Source: Candidatus Stoquefichus sp. SB1
Lineage (GTDB): Bacteria; Bacillota_I; Bacilli_A; Erysipelotrichales; Coprobacillaceae
Direction: 5' to 3'
Length of the DNA: 64,000 nt
Assembly: GCF_001244545.1 (NCBI RefSeq)
Contig: NZ_LN852692.1
Span: 1 to 64,000, forward strand
The notes beneath the pieces were generated by a model. It was not told where the DNA came from. It made no database searches and saw nothing but the letters and a program-made list of their open reading frames with translations. The position numbers were made by a program, and so were the translations under genes. Numbering within the stretch: position 1 is the first letter of the stretch; each line of letters starts with the position of its first letter. This document shows positions 59,483 through 64,000 of this stretch, one piece after another.

Positions 59483-59512
59483 AAGCAGCAAACTACAAGT
59501 TTGCTGCTTTTG
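59483..59512 (+). terminator. Terminator of RNA copy 2
   Basis: AAGCAGCAAACT/AGTTTGCTGCTT, 12 bp, loop ACA, followed by TT. Confidence 0.9.
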
Positions 59513-60162
59513 TCATATAGTCTTTATAATTCTGTAAAACTTAATGTTTCAATTGGTGTAAAAATTGGTATAGTCACCATTCTAAAATAAAAAACGCCTT
59601 ATTTTCAATGCTTTTTTGGAATTGACAATAATGTTGTCAATGTAGTTGTAAGATAAGTATAAAAAGATGTTAGCAAAATGTTAACATCTTTTATATTTTA
59701 AAAGTCCAAAAAGAAATGTATCAATTTAGACATGTTGTATTATGCAAAAAAAAGTGTACGTATTTTAATCACGATACTTCACTATAGTTTACATATTTAA
59801 AAATGGAACAATCAAATCAAATTTAACTGGCATCTGAATGAGATAAAACTGCATATTTATAGATTATAATATAGTGGAAATGATTATAAGGTCATAAAAT
59901 TATCAAGACATAAGAAAAAGAGTATTCTCAGCATGATATTTTAGAAGTTGTAAATAAAAGCAATGACTGTAATAATTTCAGTAGTTTCTTGATGAAAACT
60001 ATAATTAGTGGATTTGATATATATATCAAATAAATTATTTAAATAAAAATCTGTAAAAATCATGACATATGTAATCAAAAAATGATGATATACGTCATTA
60101 GTTTATAAAATATTATACTGTTATAATATTTCTATCGTATATTAATCCAAGAGGGAAACAAT
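59513..60162. other. 650-base gap: leuS-tail-like remnant and AT-rich debris
   Basis: No intact gene. 59622-59656 reads as IDNNVVNVVVR-stop, close to the leuS end [11 protein letters not shown]-stop, and is followed like leuS by an AGATGTTA...TTAACATCT terminator-shaped hairpin (59665-59691). 59715-60100 holds only short, stop-broken frames. A TATAAT at about 60120 may start the secreted-protein operon. Confidence 0.5.
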
Positions 60163-60729
60163 ATGAAAAAAATATTATGTTTAGTTTTATCTTTACTATG
60201 CTGCTTTGCAACTTCAAGTATTACATCAGTAGTGGCCTTAGATCAAGGTTTAACAAAAGATCAACTATTGAATTTGGTATTTGATGGCGAAGTGCCCAAA
60301 ATTGAAGATATCAGTCGTGAAGATTTAGAAAACTATGAAGTAGTATTTGATTCAAGAATAGACTCAGCAGATAAAGCTGTATTAATTCCAAAATCAATTC
60401 CATCAAATTATGATTATTATAGAACATATAATTATGGAGTGACTTGTAAAGGAGAAGGTGCAGCTGCTTCACCGCAACTTAATGTAAATATTACTTTTTA
60501 CATTAACGTATTCTTTAGAATTGATAGTAATCATAAATCTTTATGTATTGGTTATGAAAATCCTGTTATAACTGGTGTTAATAACCACTATGGAGCAACA
60601 GGTTATTCAAATCCTAAAGTTATTGTTACCTCATGGTCATCATCTCAAATAAATTTTAAAGGAACGTGTACTTTGACAGCAGGAATGACTTTTACAATGT
60701 CTGGTACAAGTTATATTACGCTTCCTTGA
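60163..60729 (+). CDS. Secreted protein of unknown function (188 aa)
   Basis: Signal peptide at 1-25 (KKILCLVLSLLCCFATSSITSVVA, cleavage after SVVA). A helical pro-like segment (25-75) is followed by a Gly/Ser/Thr/Asn-rich beta region (80-188) ending GTCTLTAGMTFTMSGTSYITLP. Two cysteines lie in the mature part. No family recognised; the layout of a secreted beta-rich protein followed at once by a small membrane protein resembles bacteriocin/immunity pairs, which is speculation. Confidence 0.75.
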   Translation: MKKILCLVLSLLCCFATSSITSVVALDQGLTKDQLLNLVFDGEVPKIEDISREDLENYEVVFDSRIDSADKAVLIPKSIPSNYDYYRTYNYGVTCKGEGAAASPQLNVNITFYINVFFRIDSNHKSLCIGYENPVITGVNNHYGATGYSNPKVIVTSWSSSQINFKGTCTLTAGMTFTMSGTSYITLP

Positions 60730-60735
60730 TAAAAA

Positions 60736-60891
60736 ATGTCTAAGAAAATCAGATTTATTGATCCAAAAAGGACCAAGGAACTACAAGAAAGTATGAGAGA
60801 TCATGGGCGTGCTTCAACTTATTGGGGACTAATTATTATTGTTTTTTTTGTTATCGCATTTATCCTAAGCTATTGCTTTGGAATCAGATAA
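60736..60891 (+). CDS. Small single-pass membrane protein (51 aa)
   Basis: Begins six bases after the secreted-protein stop. 51 residues: basic N-terminal half (MSKKIRFIDPKRTKELQESM) and one helix TYWGLIIIVFFVIAFILSYCF. No clear Shine-Dalgarno site; translation may be coupled to the gene before. Function unknown. Confidence 0.55.
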   Translation: MSKKIRFIDPKRTKELQESMRDHGRASTYWGLIIIVFFVIAFILSYCFGIR

Positions 60892-61923
60892 TTTACAATC
60901 TGCAGAAAGGGATTAATATACGATAAAATTTATACAAAATACTTACACGATACACAATCAATATCTCAATGACTTAAGAAAAAAATGAAGCTTACTATTC
61001 ACTGATAAAAGAAATCCGTCAAAGTGTATAACCTAAAAAAACAAATTCTCCTTTATAAAAGATTTTTGTTATTTGTTTTGAAAATCATTATATATATTAG
61101 TCATCATTAAATTTAATGATAATGATAAAAATAAATTCATAGATGAACTAATAACTAATGGGGGTAAAATCCAGATTGAAATAAGGCCAAGATTAAAAAT
61201 TTTACAAATGTTGACTTTAAACTATGATTGATATATTGCTGATAATCATATTGATACAAAATTAATTATCTCAGATGATCTTGTATGTATGTTTTGGTTG
61301 CGATTTTATGATATTAATTTTTCTATTTCTTTGACGCAAGTTGTTATATTCAAACTTAAAGATTAGTCTGATCTAAAAATAATGAATGATGAAATTATTA
61401 ATCATCATATAGAATTATTCTTGAAGAGGATTATGATATATAATTTATTGTAAATTGCACATGCACAGGGATTCGTTTTTGGTGATTATAAGACTTTAAT
61501 GAATATTCAAAAATTATTAATATTAAAAAAACAAAAAGGTTTATAATATAATTAATGAGTTTCACAATTAAGTTGACATAAGTTTACAAAACTTTATTAT
61601 TGAATTAGTAAAGTAGAGCTATTGTTTAGGTGTATTAAAAAATGATAGAAAAGATTAAAAAGAAAAATCAAGTTGTGATAAAAAATCTTTAATCATTAAA
61701 AAATCATCTAATGATTAATTAAAAATAATTTATTTACTCACGTAAATTGATAAAACTCATTTCATTCTCCAATTGTTTTTATGATGGTTGTTCTATAGAT
61801 TCAATGACTGTAAAGATTATTATTAAAAAATGTCAAATTAATATAGTAATTTTGGAAAATAATGAAATACAACTTATATAGATATGTTGGTATGATTGAA
61901 TTAAAGAAAGGGAGGAATAAAAG
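60892..61923. other. 1-kb decayed region without intact genes
   Basis: Very AT-rich, broken by stops in every frame. A stretch at about 61260-61500 reads in pieces as EIINHHIELFLKRI and GDYKTLMNIQKLL, faintly like PRD-type PTS antiterminators, which would fit the PTS genes on its right. I cannot support a gene here. Confidence 0.4.
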
Positions 61924-62517
61924 ATGAGTAAAATCAAAAACTATTTTGAAGAAAAAATCGTACCAAGTATTGATAAATTTACAAATGCTCGATATGTAAA
62001 GATTATTATGGATGGATTTATGGGTGTAAGTGCATTAGCAATTGGAGGATCAATCTTTATGTTAATTCGCTCTTTACCATTAGGAGATTGGTATACCAAT
62101 TTTTTAACAAGTACAGGTTTAGTAGATATCTTAAATTTTCCTGTAATGATTACAAGTGATTTGATTTCACTATATTTGGTTATTGCTTTAGGTTATTTTA
62201 CTGCAAAGTCGTTTGGCAAAAATCCTTTTTCAGGTGCAATGATTGGTTTGGGGGCATTATTGTTACTGACTCCATTTGAGACAACGGCGATATTAACAGA
62301 TGCAACTGGTGCAGAAGTATCTGGCATTGTAAGTAGTGTATTACCTGTTTCATCATTTGGAGCAACAGGATTGTTTTTAGCCATGATTGCAGGAATTTCT
62401 GGAGCGAGAATTTATGTTTGGTGTTTAGATAAAAATATCAAGATTAAAATGCCAGAGTCAGTTCCACCAAAAGATATAAAAAGAAATCTTTTGATTGGTA
62501 TCGAAAAGTTATTTTAA
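61924..62517 (+). pseudogene. Truncated cellobiose-type PTS EIIC (CelB-like)
   Basis: 197 residues with a good GGGAGG start. Matches the N-terminal half of EIIC-cellobiose proteins (normally about 430 aa): EKIVPSIDKFTNARYVKIIMDGFMG, LPLGDWYTNFL, KSFGKNPFSGAMIGLGALLLLTPFE and the loop IKMPESVPPKDIKRN. The family continues with PESVPP-x-VSRSF-ALIPG; here it breaks after PESVPP and stops. Lost: the helices around the conserved second-half sugar site. Probably non-functional. Confidence 0.82.
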
Positions 62518-62653
62518 GTAATGGAGAAGATTTATAAAAGTGTGATATTCTGCTCTTTATTTGTATAGAAAGCGTTTTAATTTTTAAGGAGTGAGTGAAG
62601 TCATAAATATAGATTGATTTCTGTAGTTTATAAGGGATAGTCCCTTATTTGTT

Positions 62654-62696
62654 AAAAAGCATATATCATTATGTATTTCAATGATATATGCTTTTT
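62654..62696. terminator. Strong bidirectional terminator
   Basis: Perfect 17-bp stem (62654-62670 with 62680-62696) with a nine-base loop; A5 at one end and T5 at the other. Ends the convergent PTS gene and the truncated EIIC transcript. Confidence 0.92.
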
Positions 62697-62737
62697 CATT
62701 ATGATTTATAATTTGTCATATAAATGATAGTCTTTGT

Positions 62738-64000
62738 TTATATTTGAATTAATTGTGTTTTAGCTGAAATAGAATGTTGTTTTAAATTATCTATATTATG
62801 ATTTCCTACAAAAATAATAGGTGTAGTTAAATCAATATTTTTAGACTTCATGAGAGCTTCATCAAATTCAAGTAGGAGTTGACCACTTTTTACTTGATCA
62901 CCTTGAGCAACATGTAAAACAAATCCCTCACCTTGTAAAAGAACAGTATCAATACCGATATGAATAAGAACTTCATTATTATTTTTATCCTTTAATCCAA
63001 TGGCATGTTTTGTAGGATATAATGAAATGATTTCTCCATCAAAAGGTGAATATACTTTATTATCAGTTGGAATAATAGCAAATCCACCACCTAGTGTTTC
63101 TTGGGCAAATACGGAATCATTGACATTACTAAGTGGGATAATACTTCCAGTCATAGGGGCCAAAAAGGATACTGCTTTGGATTGACCAACAAAAATCTTT
63201 GTGCAAATAACACCAACAACAATTTGACTAGCAAAAACAAAACAAGATGTTATAAAACTGCCATTCATTTCTACACAAGAAACTGTAAAAATAGTTGCCA
63301 TTGAAAAAGCAGTTGCCTTTGTACCAAGAATACCTGCCAAGGCGCCACCTAACGCACCAGAAATAGCCATTGGAATAGCATATTTTTTATTTCTAAGTAA
63401 ATAAGAATATAATGTAGGTTCAGATACACCACCAAATAAAGCAACTATACTGCATGAGATTGCTAAACTACGTTCTTTTTTATTTTTGGCAACCCATATT
63501 GCACCTAATGCTATTGCAATGTAGGAAATACAAGCACACCACCAATATCCAAACAATGTTGAGTATCCATTTAATGCAAATTCATTAATACAAATTGCAG
63601 TAATTACCCAGTGAACACCAGAAATAACTAAGTAGTTCATTGTAACTCCAATAAAGATGCCTGCAATGATAGGGCTGATACCATTTATACTGTTAAATAA
63701 ATCTCCGACAAAATTTCCAATATAATAAGCAATTGGTCCAAATAAAATAGCAGTTAAAGGAACAAATACAAATAAGCATATTGCAGGATTAAAGACACCA
63801 GCAATAGAACTTGGCATTTTCTTTTCTAGGAACTTCCATAAAAAAGAGTAGAGCCATGTAGAAAGCAAAGCTGGAATAAGGGAAGATGCATAATTAAACA
63901 TCATGACAGGAATACCGAAGAAATCAACGATATCACCTGTATTTTGCATTAACCCAGAAAAGTTAGGTTCCATTAATGCAGCTGAAATACACGCTGCAAT
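62738..64000 (-). CDS. Beta-glucoside PTS EIIC-EIIA, partial at window edge
   Basis: The frame is open to position 64000 (upstream codons read IAACISAAL before MEPNF), so about 420 C-terminal residues of a BglP-type EIIBCA are seen (full length about 620). EIIC segments FNPAICLFVFVPLTAILFGP, FGGVSEPTLYSYLLRNKKYAIPM (GITE-like sugar site) and GALAGILG; then a crr-type EIIA domain with SPFDGEIISL and active-site His in VLIHIGIDTV. Imports and phosphorylates aryl-beta-glucosides. EIIB lies outside the window. Confidence 0.92.
   Translation of the reverse strand: MAACISAALMEPNFSGLMQNTGDIVDFFGIPVMMFNYASSLIPALLSTWLYSFLWKFLEKKMPSSIAGVFNPAICLFVFVPLTAILFGPIAYYIGNFVGDLFNSINGISPIIAGIFIGVTMNYLVISGVHWVITAICINEFALNGYSTLFGYWWCACISYIAIALGAIWVAKNKKERSLAISCSIVALFGGVSEPTLYSYLLRNKKYAIPMAISGALGGALAGILGTKATAFSMATIFTVSCVEMNGSFITSCFVFASQIVVGVICTKIFVGQSKAVSFLAPMTGSIIPLSNVNDSVFAQETLGGGFAIIPTDNKVYSPFDGEIISLYPTKHAIGLKDKNNNEVLIHIGIDTVLLQGEGFVLHVAQGDQVKSGQLLLEFDEALMKSKNIDLTTPIIFVGNHNIDNLKQHSISAKTQLIQI

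Noticed and set aside
59715-59870. Possible transposase remnant (pieces like MYQFRHVVL)
   Set aside because: Only a few residues resemble IS proteins, with several stops and no inverted repeats; not enough support.

Overview
The window is low-GC Firmicutes chromosome. The 16S rRNA, the very AT-rich codon use, the SUF gene order (sufC-sufD-sufS-sufU-sufB), the S-box and T-box leaders and scattered sporulation genes (yunB, ytaF, YjcZ-like mini-proteins) suggest a gut member of the Erysipelotrichales (Coprobacillaceae, Coprobacillus/Faecalibacillus-like). The genus is an inference from memory of related 16S sequences.

Layout. 1-4931: a complete 16S-23S-5S operon without spacer tRNAs. 5217-12608: glycolipid-type genes (a flippase-like protein, a GT4 glycosyltransferase fused to a whole RecX protein, a second GT4), YhaM-like exoribonuclease, a HIT protein and two PrsA-like lipoproteins. 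12739-18401: two tiny YjcZ-like membrane proteins, the SUF iron-sulfur operon and 5-formyl-THF cyclo-ligase. 18457-25955: yunB, an RNA methyltransferase-like gene, GIY-YIG, and two AdhR-like MerR regulators around two ferredoxin-tailed aldo/keto reductases, then an ECF S component. 25967-33127: MATE pump, metallophosphoesterase, ytaF, a PadR-controlled membrane operon and a PucR-type regulator. 33162-34294: a compact retron (ncRNA plus RT) with no recognisable effector. 34327-41635: three identical tRNA-Gly genes framing a VanRS/VanY-like operon and an ABC-2 exporter, followed by a tRNA cluster (Val-Thr-Tyr-Gln-Lys-Gly). 41721-58239: c-di-GMP genes (a diguanylate cyclase, a degenerate GGDEF partner, later an HD-GYP regulator), pgi, S1 protein, Nfu, MscL, SAM-I riboswitch with metK, hpf, a radical SAM protein, two MacB/FtsX-type fused ABC transporters and T-box-leuS. 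58300-59700: an AbiF-type (Abi_2) gene flanked by two near-identical putative pseudoknot RNAs, each with its own promoter and terminator, beside what looks like a second leuS 3' tail. 60163-64000: a secreted protein with a small membrane partner, about 1 kb of decayed sequence, a truncated cellobiose-type EIIC and a beta-glucoside-type PTS EIIC-EIIA running off the end.

The most interesting systems are the AbiF cassette with duplicated RNA (a type III toxin-antitoxin-like layout) and the effector-less retron next to a tRNA-Gly gene. Smaller regulatory finds are a shared 11-bp-spaced direct repeat in the VanR-like operon, a classical 19-bp-spacer MerR promoter before the aldo/keto reductases, and complete S-box and T-box switches. 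All protein names come from motif recognition by eye; no database search was run.
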